Origin: Saturnia japonica
Lineage: Eukaryota; Arthropoda; Insecta; Lepidoptera; Saturniidae
Length of the DNA stretch: 64,000 nucleotides
Assembly (NCBI GenBank): GCA_033032175.1
Contig: CM065313.1
Coordinates: 14,981,327 to 15,045,326 of the forward strand
Direction of reading: 5' to 3'
The translations under genes were made by a program, and so were the position numbers. Below, piece after piece: positions 47,957-60,300 of the stretch. Numbering within the stretch: the first letter of the stretch is position 1; each line of letters begins with the position of its first letter. The notes beneath the pieces were generated by a model. That model ran no database searches. It was not told the DNA's origin and saw only the letters and a list, made by a program, of their open reading frames with translations.

Positions 47957-48229
47957 AAGTGCATTCGTTCTCAAGAAGTCGGCAAGAAACTACATAGCGA
48001 CAAGTGCATTCGTTCTCAAGAAGTCGGCAAGAAACTACATAGCGACAAGTGCATTCGTTCTCAAGAAGTCGGCAAGAAACTACATAGCGACAAATGCATT
48101 CGTTCTCAAGAAGTCGGCAAGAAACTACATAGCGACAAATGCATTCGTTCTCAAGAAGTCGGCAAGAAACTACATAGCGACAAGTGCATTCGTTCTCAAG
48201 AAGTCGGCAAGAAAATAAATAGTGATAAA
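47957..48229 (+). repeat. 45-bp minisatellite, 6 copies, open in one frame
   Basis: Unit starts at 47960, 48005, 48050, 48095, 48140 and 48185 (period 45). Each translates as CIRSQEVGKKLHSDK. Copies 1-5 differ only by a silent AAG/AAA change; copy 6 diverges in its last third. The frame stays open from 47903 to a stop at 48245-48247, but the apparent start is a TTG inside LINE 3' UTR. An AATAAA follows at ~48273. It may be the end of a retroelement ORF or a chance-open satellite. Confidence 0.9.
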
Positions 48230-48439
48230 GACATTGTCAACAAGTAACAAGTGAATATCGTAAATAGTGATCAATAAAGTTGAATTTATAGTCATCGACG
48301 TATTTTTACTCGGCAATCCAGTAATAGTTTTCAAAGTGCGGAAACCACGGAATCAATAGTCCGTAGTATAGACCGGAGCTATCGTCTGGTCACTCGATAA
48401 CCCGCACAGCATATATTTCCCGTGTACAATTTTCTTAAA

Positions 48440-48960
48440 AATTTTGAAAACTATTTTTGTAATGTACAATTTCTATTGCATTATTAACGATTCTCATAGT
48501 CTTTCAATTATAGTATGATGTAGGTTTCCTGTCTACAAAATTTGATCAGAATCGGTTGAGAATTGATGAAAATTAAACTTTTTGAATTACTTTTTTTAAT
48601 CCTAGAAGTAATATTGACAATTCTTATAGCAAATTAACTATGTAGTTAGACTTCCCGTTCATAAAAAGTTTCATCAAAATCAGTCAAGAATTAATGAAAT
48701 TTAAAATTTTTGCAAATTCTCATTACTTATCATTCATGGAATGACTTATACTTTCCGTGCACATAAGGGAATTAACGAAAATATATATTGTTTGATTTTT
48801 TTAATACATTATATAAAGGAGTAGTAGTGTTATATCTTATACAGTATCAACTGACTGATGATATAAGCATCCCGTGTACAAAATTTCATAAGAATCGATC
48901 TAGCCGTTTTTAGTTAAATACGGACATACAAACAGGCAGACTGACGGAAAAAAATTATGG
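48440..48960 (+). repeat. Imperfect repeats of a lepidopteran short element
   Basis: Three diverged units share the pattern CTACAAAATTTGATCAGAAT, TTCATCAAAATCAGTCAAGA, GTACAAAATTTCATAAGAAT, each ~170-300 nt apart and followed by TTAA-rich sequence. It ends ACATACAAACAGGCAGACTG ACGG, a common repeat tail. Confidence 0.5.
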
Positions 48961-49055
48961 CATATTCGTGATCAGTATCGTTCATATAATATGCGTATCG
49001 GAAAATTTTGGAAAAATATTAAAATTACAGAAAAGACTGGGTTTATCACTGTAGC

Positions 49056-49402
49056 GACCTCTCTCGCCACAACTGACGTATCAACGCATCGACACAACTA
49101 CGTAGCGACACAGCGACATCTAACGAGCCACATAGGACGCATCCTACTATCCTACATTGCGCTATAGAAATTCACTCTATCGTTGAGTATATATACAAGA
49201 ACCCGACTACAACAGTCGGGGCAGCTGCCCGCCAGACATAGCACCCGTCTGGCCGGAGGATCCTCCCTTTTCTATGGCGGATGAGGAACTTTACTCTCTC
49301 TGTTCCTCACACCTCAGCTAAATCACTATGTGTATTTTGTTCGCAATCCCTACCGCCCTGCTATATAACTGCATGTGCACCGGCTGATTTCGGAACACGA
49401 CA
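49056..49402 (+). mobile_element. LTR-like repeat (possible solo LTR), unfilled copy of 1-300
   Basis: Starts TGTAGCGACCTCTCTCGCCA and has a TATA-like GTATATATACAAGAACCCGA, then CGGGGCAGCTGCCCGCCAGA and a possible ACA end near GGAACACGACA. It lacks the 99-nt insert of the copy at window start. No flanking duplication is clear, so the limits are approximate. Confidence 0.5.
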
Positions 49403-50084
49403 AACCAAAAAAGAATCATAGATGGGATTATTACTGTTTTTATGGTATTATCAATATATGTCAATATGAATCCAACACATTAACGATCCCAATAAAACTT
49501 CAAAAATAATTAAAATCATACTATACTGTACCGGCCTACGGGAAGGTTTTTTGGAAAACGTGAAACCCCTTTTATTCCTTTCTTACTAAAAGCATAAATA
49601 TGAATAGGTTCTTCATACACAGTTTCACCAAAGTTTTATTTTCACCACATGTGGAATAACACAATGAAATAATTCACTTGTAGCAAAACTGTATAATCCA
49701 GAAAACTAACAATAGGTATATCACTTAGAATGAATAAACTCCCGCGAGCCGCGATTGACAATGCACGTATCATAAAATAAAACAGTTATTATGCCGTACT
49801 GCGTAGTTAAACAGTTTAAAAACACTTCAGCCAATCTTAAAACGAATACTGGACTATCATTTAATAGGTAATTATTAGAAATACAATACATTTCTAATTA
49901 TGTATAACACTGTCAATAAATCAACATTGACAACGCTGTCATGTCAAGTCAACAAACTGGTTGTCATGGAAGCTAATATTTCCCTCTTACATAATTTCAT
50001 CTCCTATTTTTTACCCTTAAAGTTTTATTTTCGCTACAAAAAGTACCCTATGTCCTTTTCCAAGGTCCAATCTATCTCTATACC

Positions 50085-50175
50085 AAAACTCATCAAAATT
50101 GGTTCAGCGGTTTAGGCGTGAAAACGTAACAGACAGACAGAGTTACTTTAACATTTATAATATTAGTATGGATAG
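50085..50175 (+). repeat. Lep1-type repeat end
   Basis: GGTTCAGCGGTTTAGGCGTG, then AACAGACAGACAGAGTTACT and TTTATAATATTAGTATGGAT: the usual 3' end of this very frequent family. Confidence 0.65.
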
Positions 50176-50634
50176 TTGCAAATAGCATAAGAGATAGTTA
50201 GTGTTTATAAGGCACGTAACTTGTAATCTTAGTTATAAGTTTAAGTAAAATAGAATAAGTTTTAATTCTTTGATAATATACATTGAGCAATAAAGAAAAA
50301 GCGGAGAGTACGCGCGCCCTATAGTCTCGCCATTCCGCTCAGTCACTGTGCGCGGCAACGGTGTTCGCCGATAGGTGCAGAGCGAGGTGATAGATGCGAA
50401 GCGAGGTGGAAAAATCAGTTCAGTTCAAGAAATCACTCGGTAAACAAGCAGCAAGTACCCTCCACATCTAAATAGCAAACATCGTTTTTCATTCGAACCC
50501 TACGGTGAATCTCTGGAAGCCAAACAACAATTCAGAAGCATCGCATCGTGAATCAGCATAGATAAAGAACAGATGTGTGAAAGTGGCTCACAGTTTTCAT
50601 CTACTGTATATCAGTTTGATCGACAATTACCAAA

Positions 50635-50823
50635 ATGATTAGATTAGAAAGAGTCCAAAGTCCGATTATCAAAGTTATGTTCAATAAGCGCTATAGACAT
50701 CAAACTGAGCTACTATATCAAGAAAGCCAAGTTTTGAGCGTTCGTAAATTATTCATAACACAATTTCACAACAAAATATTAAATTACCCTATCTATAAAA
50801 CACTATTAAAACTAAAATTGTGA
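50635..50823 (+). mobile_element. Possible LINE reverse transcriptase tail fragment
   Basis: A 62-codon frame reads MIRLERVQSPIIKVMFNKRY... then LLYQESQVLSVRKLFITQFH, resembling LINE ORF2 C-terminal sequence (L...E.KVLN....). It is preceded by a ~330-nt GC-richer block (50300-50630) that could be an LTR/5' UTR or an unrelated promoter. Weak. Confidence 0.3.
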
Positions 50824-50829
50824 AAGTGC

Positions 50830-52990
50830 CTATACCCAAAAAATTTTTTTCTTTGCAAAATGATTTTGTATTTTCTTCGGTCTCAAACAACAGAGTAAAA
50901 AATACTGTAATATTAAGGAAAGTAATAGATAAGATGCAAACAAAAGATTCAATCATGGCTTCAATTTTTATCGTACCATAACACAGAAAATTTATTACCT
51001 ACAAGTAATTATACAGAATACCCAAAAACGCATAAGCACACACACACACGCACCTGTACATTTTCATTCTCAACACACATGCATGCATACACACATACAC
51101 ATATACACACGAAAAACACTTATTCTCTCTGAATATTTCATGACGCTGTTATTCGTGTAGTCAAACCACTCTGATACAGAATTACACAAGATAGGTCTTT
51201 GAGCCTAGTGTGGAGATCAACGTAATTGTTATGAGACCCTGGTAACTACAAGATTTGATTACTTACACAAAACACATTTTTTTATTATAACTGCGAAAGC
51301 AAAAATACATATATATGTATTTTATGGCGCGCTAAATGTACTGACAGCGGTTCGGGGCGAACTATTTATTTTCGAATAGTTTAAAAGTACTGCTTTGACA
51401 CACCAGACTAGGCAGACTAGGAATCTAGACGTGTATATAATAAAATAATTATGTTATGTTACTCAGTAACACTATAAAAATATAATATATACCTATTACG
51501 GTACCAGTGAAATATGAAAAAAAAATTATTTCATTTGCTTAGAGTATGCGAATATTTGGAATAAAGGAAATTTTGAATTGATATTATTTTTCACTAACAA
51601 TTAAATGTCTAACTAAATATGTACTGGAATAATTTCAAAACAATAACAATATCACAGTTACATTTTCAATGTAACTTTTTTAAGTAACTGAGTTAACAAA
51701 TAATATTTAAATCACATAAATAGGATATGTGTATATATTATCATTTTTAAATAGAATAATGTAGTAAAATCCATGTTATTAAATCAAAAACATTTCATTT
51801 TATGGCAACATTCAAGTTTTGACTGTAAGTACTTGTAAATCTATGTGGGTTCGAAATAATAGAATTTATCTTCTATGTCTACTTTGCAATGCGCATAGTA
51901 TAAACATGTAATCATGAATTAAAAAAAAAAATCTATCGACATAGGTATTAACATTTTAACCGCAGACACGGAAATATTAAGCTACCTAAATATGGGTATC
52001 TTTAAATGGGATAATGTAAACATTTACTAGATAACCTCACCTACTACAACTGAAATGTGTAACCCTGATCTTGCTGTTAAGATCTCTTTAGGTGTAAAGA
52101 GAGTTTTGTATAGACTACACCTTATCATATAGGGTCCACAATCGATTCGCAAATTACATTTAACAATGGTGGGTAAATAGTTGTAGAATCATTGACTTAC
52201 TCAGTGATAGTGTGGCCTTAGCACAATTTTTTGTTTTTATTCTTGAAAATATAAATTGTTCATTTTTTGATATTACAAAATAAATTATAAAACACGTGTA
52301 AAAAGTGATGGTGGCTTCCTAATAGTTGAATCATGAAATATTTGCAAAACGTGAATTATTAATACAAAAATTGTTGCCTGGGCCACTCTACCGTTGAGCG
52401 TCTTTATATATTTAAGTACATATCACAACACAGCAATATTACGTATTACAAATACCAATATTTTTCTTGTAAATTAACTATAATAAATATATGAAACAAT
52501 CAAGCACTGGTTCTAAACCAAGAAATTATTAATTCAAAATGCAACAACATTTGGCATTAACTAGTGAGCATGGGTGATTATTGTGATTAATCATTTAAAT
52601 AGTAAATACCCCAATAACAAAGTAGCTCAGATCAAATAAAATTAACTTTCCATCCTTAGAATTGAATCCTGTAGTGGGTACGTATTATTGATCTGTAACA
52701 AAATATAATTTATAGTCAGATAGCTGCCGTAAATTTCAAACCTGTACAAGCGCTCGGATAAAACAGGCAAGCCAAACATTGCCATCCAAACGTTTGTGAG
52801 TCTGGTAGACGGAAGTGTGTTTTAGATAAGCAAGCATAGCTGTCGTCGACCTTGTGTTGATTATAGCATTTGGTTTAATCTTTTTATTGTAAAAAGAAGC
52901 AAAATTAAACGAGGAAAAAATAGGATGAGCAAAATTTATCAATGAAGATAGTTAAAAATTCATATTTATCGATTTTTATTTTGCGCTTTT
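50830..52990. other. AT-rich stretch with little content
   Basis: A (CA)n run lies at 51037-51110; otherwise no frame or repeat family is recognised. Confidence 0.55.
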
Positions 52991-52995
52991 TTCCT

Positions 52996-53350
52996 TGACT
53001 GACTATACTGTTAGCCGTAGGGGCCCTAGCAACTAGAGCCTCTGACGGCTTTTACAGCTTCATCGTGGCTTGGGGGCGCAAAAGCGTGGGCAACATGCGC
53101 GCAAGGGTGCCAAAATGGCCGGACCTCGGCTAGGGCTGTTGCCTCGATTGCAATGAGGTCGCGATCTGACTAATTCCATATCCGCAGAAAATTCGAGCTA
53201 AACTAACGCATACATATATACATGTTCCTGCCTCCTGGGAGGTAGGAAGGAACATGTGTATGTATTTAGTGATCTAAAATTATGGTCTACACTAACTAGA
53301 GTAAAAAAAAGAAAAAAAGGTCCCTTACAGTACCTATGTACCTGTGTGTG
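52996..53350 (-). mobile_element. LINE 3' region, reversed copy of 47540-47950
   Basis: TGACTGACTATACTGTTAGC CG, CTTGGGGGCGCAAAAGCG, GATTGCAATGAGGTCGCGAT, CTCCTGGGAGGTAGGAAGGA, all in inverse order and complement to 47540-47950. Diverged by perhaps 10-15%. Confidence 0.75.
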
Positions 53351-54144
53351 TATACTCTGCAATAGCAAGTAGTTCAACTAAAAGTTGCAAAATTATATAA
53401 TAGCAAAATCAAAATTTGATTTTATGTTACGAAATACATCTTATTTTTCAATATTGTAATTAGGAATTTCTATTTTACTAAAAGTTTGTTCCAGATTACA
53501 AATCCAATTAATAAAAATTAGATAGAAATTTCAACTTTCGTTGCCGATGTCCCTATTTTTTAAATCATGAATCACTTCACGAACTCCTTTTCTCCGCTCT
53601 ACTTCTCTGCTCCGCATACAAAATTTATAAAATTTGAATAAACCTCGTAAACCCATGTCCACTGATGCGGAGCTTATATTTTTATGCGATACTACTGGTC
53701 GACACAGCTCCGCAGCCTCGCTCCGCATCAGTGAATATGCAACCTTCGGTTACAACTCTCAGCTAGCCTTAAATACCTATTGATTTTTGTTAAGTAAGTT
53801 GTAAAAAAATGGGAAAGAAAAAAAATGGTAGTGGCCACAAGGATCAAATTAAACAACATTTCAAAAAATTGTCTAATATCCTATTATAGTCTTTTTGGGT
53901 CGACGTAACCGCTAGCGCAGACGCCGTTCTATGTCACACCGTGTTAGTATGATATGAGGTTTTCTTTTATCTTAATTTAGGGGCTTAAGTCCAAGAACAT
54001 GTTAAGCCTATCGTGACCTTAAACTTGCATTTACACAGCTAATTTACTTCACCAAGAATAAACTTCCATAATCACCACGTCATCCAGCCAAATATTGAAA
54101 TAAAATTATAGCGATATGAAACGCCGAGACATATATATTTTCTT

Positions 54145-54150
54145 TTTATT
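54145..54150 (-). terminator. Probable TPK1 polyadenylation signal (AATAAA)
   Basis: AATAAA on the minus strand, 58 nt after the TAA of the last TPK1 exon. It supports ending transcription here, but the hexamer is common by chance in DNA this AT-rich. Confidence 0.45.
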
Positions 54151-54207
54151 ATAGGTTGACCTACTTATTTTAATTTTCTTCAATATAACTTACCTACATA
54201 ATGATAT

Positions 54208-54347
54208 TTAAAAATGAAACTTACCTTCTAAACGTGAAATTCTCATCGACCAAAGTACTGTGTTACTACATTTGATTTTCACTTTCTCCGACCCGTCAAA
54301 TGTGTTCGATGTACTTACTAATTCTCCAAATTTGAGTGGTTGATTTC
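54208..54347 (-). CDS. TPK1: TPK1 exon 5 (C-terminus and stop)
   Basis: Joins in phase (CGA across the junction) and encodes NQPLKFGELVSTSNTFDG...NTVLWSMRISRLEGKFHF, with stop TAA at 54210-54208. STSNTFDG and LWSM are the family's C-terminal signatures. The acceptor is TTTGCAG. A strong donor-like GTAAGT overlaps the last codons (after 54225), so a further tiny exon is possible. The human protein ends a few residues after the same point, so I kept the local stop. Confidence 0.88.
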
Positions 54348-57300
54348 CTGCAAAAACATTTATTTTTAATAAAATAAAAATAGACGTGTTTATTTTTTTC
54401 TACGTTTTATTCTATCGTAGAAACGGTAATCGTGAAACTTGGGGAGATCATTTCGAAAGATGTCGCTCGCGTCACCGTAATAAATTATGCTCAGTCTCCA
54501 AAATTGTGAATAAAATATATGAAGCGATTAAATCAAAAAGTGGTGTTCACTATCATAATTCTAGAGAACACAGAGAATATCTAGTATTATCTTACGAAAA
54601 AAAAGTGAAAATAATTATGTAATTAAGTGGATAAAATAGACCAAATGATGTTTTTTTAAATCAATAGCTGATACAAACACACAACAGTTCAACAGTGACT
54701 TCCGAGGTACCACTAATATAAATAATACTCTATAATTAAAATATGAAGCCTTTGAATTTTTTGAGTTAAAAATTGAATTCAGACGACGCGACGCGATATA
54801 AATACACTAAATCACTTGAATAATTGAACATAACAGTTACGAATACAACGATAATTACACTAAAACAGAAGTAACTGCTAATCAATATGCCTTTAAAACG
54901 GAAACCCCCCGCATCCCCAAATTGTAAACCCTCAGGATCTTCCACTCAAAACTATTACTGATCTGAATGCTGTGGAATCATATACGAAAACCATTAATTT
55001 AAGAGGAAAAAAGAAACGTGAAGAGGAAACAGGTACCATTATATCTGAAATGAAGAACTTGTTTCCGTCCTGGCAAAACCCTGCAGGATAAAAAACTTGT
55101 AATGTTGCAAAAATCATCGAGTTTATAAAAGAACAAAAAAACCATATGATACAAACTTCACTCGACTTCATATCTCAACGATAATATAAGATATTAAGGT
55201 TAAAATCGAAAAACTTGAAAGTGACCGTACTGCTAACCTCTCTAAATACAAGTGCTTGAACAAAAAATAGAAAATCTAGAAGTAAAGACAATCGTGTATT
55301 GAGATAAGAAATATTCCGACACAAAAATGGGACAGTAAAGACAAACATTTGAAACTTATAATTAATGATATCCATTATCTTAAATGTGAACCGAACCTAC
55401 AATCTTTAGATTTCAGAGATATATAACGTCTTCCCGGGAAACCTGCCTCCTTAAGCACTATTATTGTTGAATTTTCTAGTGTCATTATTAAGGAAAACTC
55501 ACTATATCTCACAATAAAGAAAACATAGGAAATAAATTAAATAGTACCAATCTAAAGATCAATGTACCTCCAAGCCCTATTTTCATATCAGAATATCTAA
55601 CCCCGAAAATGAAAAGACTACCATTTCCTTGCTAGAGATTTTGTAAAACCAAATGGCTACATTTTCCGCTGGACCTCTCATGTTAACATTTATATTCGCG
55701 ATAGAAAATGAAAAGGATTTAACCAAACTTAAAAGAGATAAGATATGACTATACACAACATGCTACAGATGTTTATATTGTATTCAACTAACATTACTCT
55801 AAATATTAAAAAATCAAGAATTCACTGAAAAACCTTGTAATTGCTCACATGCTATTTTGAGCAACTGTAAAAAGAACGTATAAATATAAATTCCATTTAA
55901 ACCAGGATGATAGAAAAAAAAACCATCCAAATTTAGTTAATATATAACCAATGGAACAATTTGTATTTTGTAGTCTGCAAAGCATAACAAATAATTTACT
56001 TTAAAATAGCCAATCTTATCCAAATGAATAATGATGATTAAATCCATCACTCCATCTCAAGCTTAGCTATGTAAGCCCGAGTTTTGTAATAAATACATGG
56101 ATACGAACAAAATATACTTATTAAATTAATGTACTGCACATGAACATTCGTTAGTAATGACCGAAATTTTGAGGAAGCTAAAATATTGGTTTCATAAATA
56201 CAAGACAATTTTTACTAAAAAAAAAAAACTAACTTCAATGATTTTGAAGACTTCTCTGGTTATCTTCGAAGTTTAAGGTTCAATACCAATGAAATTAAAA
56301 TGACACCCACGCCAAACAAAAAAAAAAATCATCCAAAACAAAGAAGTTATGGCTGAGCATCCATAAAAAAATGTAATATACATTCGGTTTACAAATGACA
56401 ATAATGAAGTGTGATATCATAATTTTCATTGAATGATGACTTAGTAAATCGATAAACCTACCATTTTTTGAGGGCTACTTCGGTCATACGTCTGGATACA
56501 AAAACCAAAACGACGGCGTTGTAAATGTAAAATCTACTTTACATTGAAAATAATTGTGTATTTTTCAGACGCCTAGTTATTTCATTCTTAAATACAATTA
56601 ATCTCTTGTCATTGTTGCTTTATATATATATATATATATATATCTCCTTCGTTTACGAATGCTACTAATTTACTAAATAGCTTGACTGTTACACTGAAGT
56701 CACTGAATATGTATCAAACTATTACTATTATAGATGATAATTATATAGCAACTTGAAACTGGGATATAACTAGTGGTGACTACCTAAAAATTACAGCTTC
56801 TCATGATATGCTTCCAGCTCATCTTTTCCCTACATGTGTATTCAATTGTCTCGAGCATGTTATATTAAAAACTAACTACAAAACAACGACTCTTGCTTTA
56901 GAGTCGTCAATTATCGACCATTTACCTCTGTTATTAAGTACTACAAAATGCCCGCGCGAATCTTTGTCTCCCGCTCCCGGCTATTTTGAAGACATAAATG
57001 CTTATTGCGTGTGTTACTTAGAAGATAGACGTATTATTCCGGCGGATTATTTTGTAGGGCTTTTTAATGTCTACAATTATCTAGTAATCTAATCTATATC
57101 TCTAATGGTATACTTAGCGTAAGCCATTTAAATGCCCGAATTGATTCACCATGACCGGTTTTTTTTATTTATGCGGAACCCTAATTATTTTTCTAAAAAT
57201 AAAAGTAGCCTAAGTTACTTCCTATAAAATCAGCTATCTACCAGTGAAAGTCCCGTCGAAATCGGTCCAACCGTTTCGGAGATTACCCGGAACAAACAGA

Positions 57301-60300
57301 CTGACAAGAATTTTAAAGAGGGGGTTTTTGTTATTGGTATGTTATTACATATATCATGTGCATCATATGCATTTAGTAAATAACTGTTATTTTGACATTA
57401 CGAACAGACATTTTAATTTTAGGAATTTTAGGACATTTTAATTCAGGAACAGTGTTTATTGTAGTCAGAGGTCTTCACAATCCGATAGAAGTGAAAATTT
57501 CTTCAAGCCGGTTGATGCCTGTTTATAAGGCGCGTGCGGTCACAATCACACCTGCTGCTATCAATCCCAGTCAATAGTATGGATCATTAGTAAATTCAAT
57601 AGTCATTCAGGATTCTTTAAATTATATTAAATAGTATCTTATTTAATTTGACGTGTTGGTATGAGAAACAAGTTCTTGTAACACTATATGCAATTGAAAA
57701 GATTTTTCTCTTGCCCATGTAATACTAGTAAGCCCAGAATGGAAAGCATATAACACTTACGTATATTCCATTTTAATCCACCAGTTGTAATACTATCACA
57801 CATCTCTCCAACCGGGATCAATGAGCACCACGCCATCTTATCTCTCCTCACATCTTCGGGAACTATAATAATATGATCCCCTGGTCCAAGGAGCCATGAA
57901 ATGGCATCGTCAGAGAGTAAGAAGAGGTGTGTATTGGAATTTAATAAATACAGGTTAATCGCCAAAAACATAGTCTGCACATTCCCTAAAATTTGATCTA
58001 TTCTGCCAGAGCATTGACCAACTGCAAAGACATTTTCCAACTGTAATAAATAAATAACCTTAATTATTAGACTAATTAAACTTATTAAATTATTTAATTA
58101 TTGTATTATACTAATTAAACTATATTATAACCAAAAATATGATAAAATCTCAAATATATTTCTTAACTCATAAAAATAAGAAAAATGTGAACATTTATTA
58201 ACATTTTATCATTTTATATTTTCGCAGTGTAAACCGATTTCTGTACCCGTATTTTTTTTTTTTTTGGATGTACCTATATAGCTTTAGTCACATGACAGCT
58301 GTATGGCTATATATGTAAACGAATATCTGGTTTAAGTATACCAAAATATACAGTTGTCCCATAAATCAGCACTGAAGTGAAATATGTATTGTTATAGACT
58401 AGTGCAAACTGTCCAAAGTACAATGTAGACTAGGTGCAGACTGTCTAAAGTACAATAGAATAAGTTCAACGGTATACTATACAATATGAATAAAAAACTT
58501 CATCGAATCCGAAAAGGGTACATAGGTACCTGAATGACATTACCAAAAAAAAAAAAACAAAATTTTATTTATTATATTAGGTCCTTACATATTATGAAAT
58601 TGGCGTTTTGTACAGGATGAATATAAAGTTTTTTTTTTTGTAAAATATATTTAATTAATCAAAGTATGCACCGTTGTTATCTATGCACTTTTGCCTTCTC
58701 ATACGTAGTTCATTGATCCCTTTACTAAAAAAACCATGGGGGCGAGAATCAATAAACTCTTTGAAGGCGGTTTGGACTGCCGCATCGGAGTTGTATTTTT
58801 TTCCTTGTAAGAAGTTGTCTAAATTCTGGAAAAAATGGTAATCTCGTGGAGCAAGGTCCGGGAGTACGGTGGATGTCGCAGACATTCCAATTGTAGCTCA
58901 TCTAACTTAGTGGTTGTTTGCTGTGCAGAGTGTGGTCTTGCGTTGTCGTGAAGGAGCGGTGGCCTAGAGCGATTGACCAATCTCGGTTGTTTAGCAGCTA
59001 GTTCTTCCTTCATGGTTTGCAGTTGCTTATAATAGATATCTGCCGTAATCGTATGGCCAGATTTTAGAAAGCTGTAGTGAACGACACCGGCGCTAGTCCA
59101 CCAAACACTCACAAGTAACTTTTTCTGAGTCAATTTTCGTTTAGGGCAGGATTTAGCTGGGTCTCCAGGGTTCAGCCATTGCGACGAGCGCTTGCGATTA
59201 TCGTACAGTATCCACTTTTCATAACAAGTAATGATTCCATTTAAAATGCCTTCATTATTGTATCGATTGAGCAAAGTAACACAGCAGTCGACGTGTGTTT
59301 GCAAGTTCGATTCACTCAATTCATGAAGTACCCATTGTTCAAGTTTTTTACTTTCCCGATTTGCTTCAAGTGGATTAATACAGTTATATCACTTACCCTG
59401 AAGCCTGCAGCTATCTCTGAAGTGCTTTGTAATGGATCTGCTTCGACAATAGCCATTAATTCTTCATTTTCCACTTTGGTCTCCGGCCGTCCACGGGGTT
59501 GGTTCTGGGGTTGGCGCCTCACATGTCATTAATCCTTCGAGTAGTTTCTGCAGCACTGGTGCCACGGTAGAACTCGTACTCGTTAATATACCCATATTCC
59601 ATGTTTTCCATTATGCGGTAATAAGCGACGCCAAAGACAAAAATAATGAGGAAAAAACAAATGAATGACTGTTTTGAAAACTTAAATGTATCAGCTAAGT
59701 GAATTTATAAATTTGAATTTGGAAGTCTTATCCAAAGAGGAGATATTTCAGATCAAAGTGGTTAGTACGACAAAACGCTAATTTCATATGTATGGACCTA
59801 ATAGTAATAAAAATGTTATTGCGATTTAAAATTAAAATATTTAGTTTTAGTTTCCCTAAAATTTTGCAAATTTTTAAAAAGTGATTACACCGACGCCGGC
59901 CCCGGCGCGGCGCAGCGGTACATTTGATCTTATGGCGGTACTCTGCGCAGCGCCGCCTGTATTGCCACGTAAATTTCCTCATTTAACTTCTTTTTTTTTT
60001 ACATTTAATTAGGGGTAACTTTTTTTACTTATAATCTGAGATATATAACATAAACAGAACATAATCTCGATACCTAATAACACCTTCACAGATCCGACGG
60101 GGTTTTCAATACATATTGTATAGTACTTTTATTTCACAAAAACAAAGTCAAAAGTTGATTCACAAAAATAAAAAAAAAATTATACCTCTATAGAATTGTC
60201 TTCAATATATTTTCGTAATTCAATCAAAGCTTTCGTAAAGTCTGTACGGTTTTGATCAGGTGTATGCACTGTCTAAAACAAAGAATTCAATAAAAAACAA

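Noticed and set aside
47957..48229. CRISPR-like array
   Set aside because: Units are directly contiguous with no spacers and the DNA is clearly insect nuclear; it is a minisatellite.
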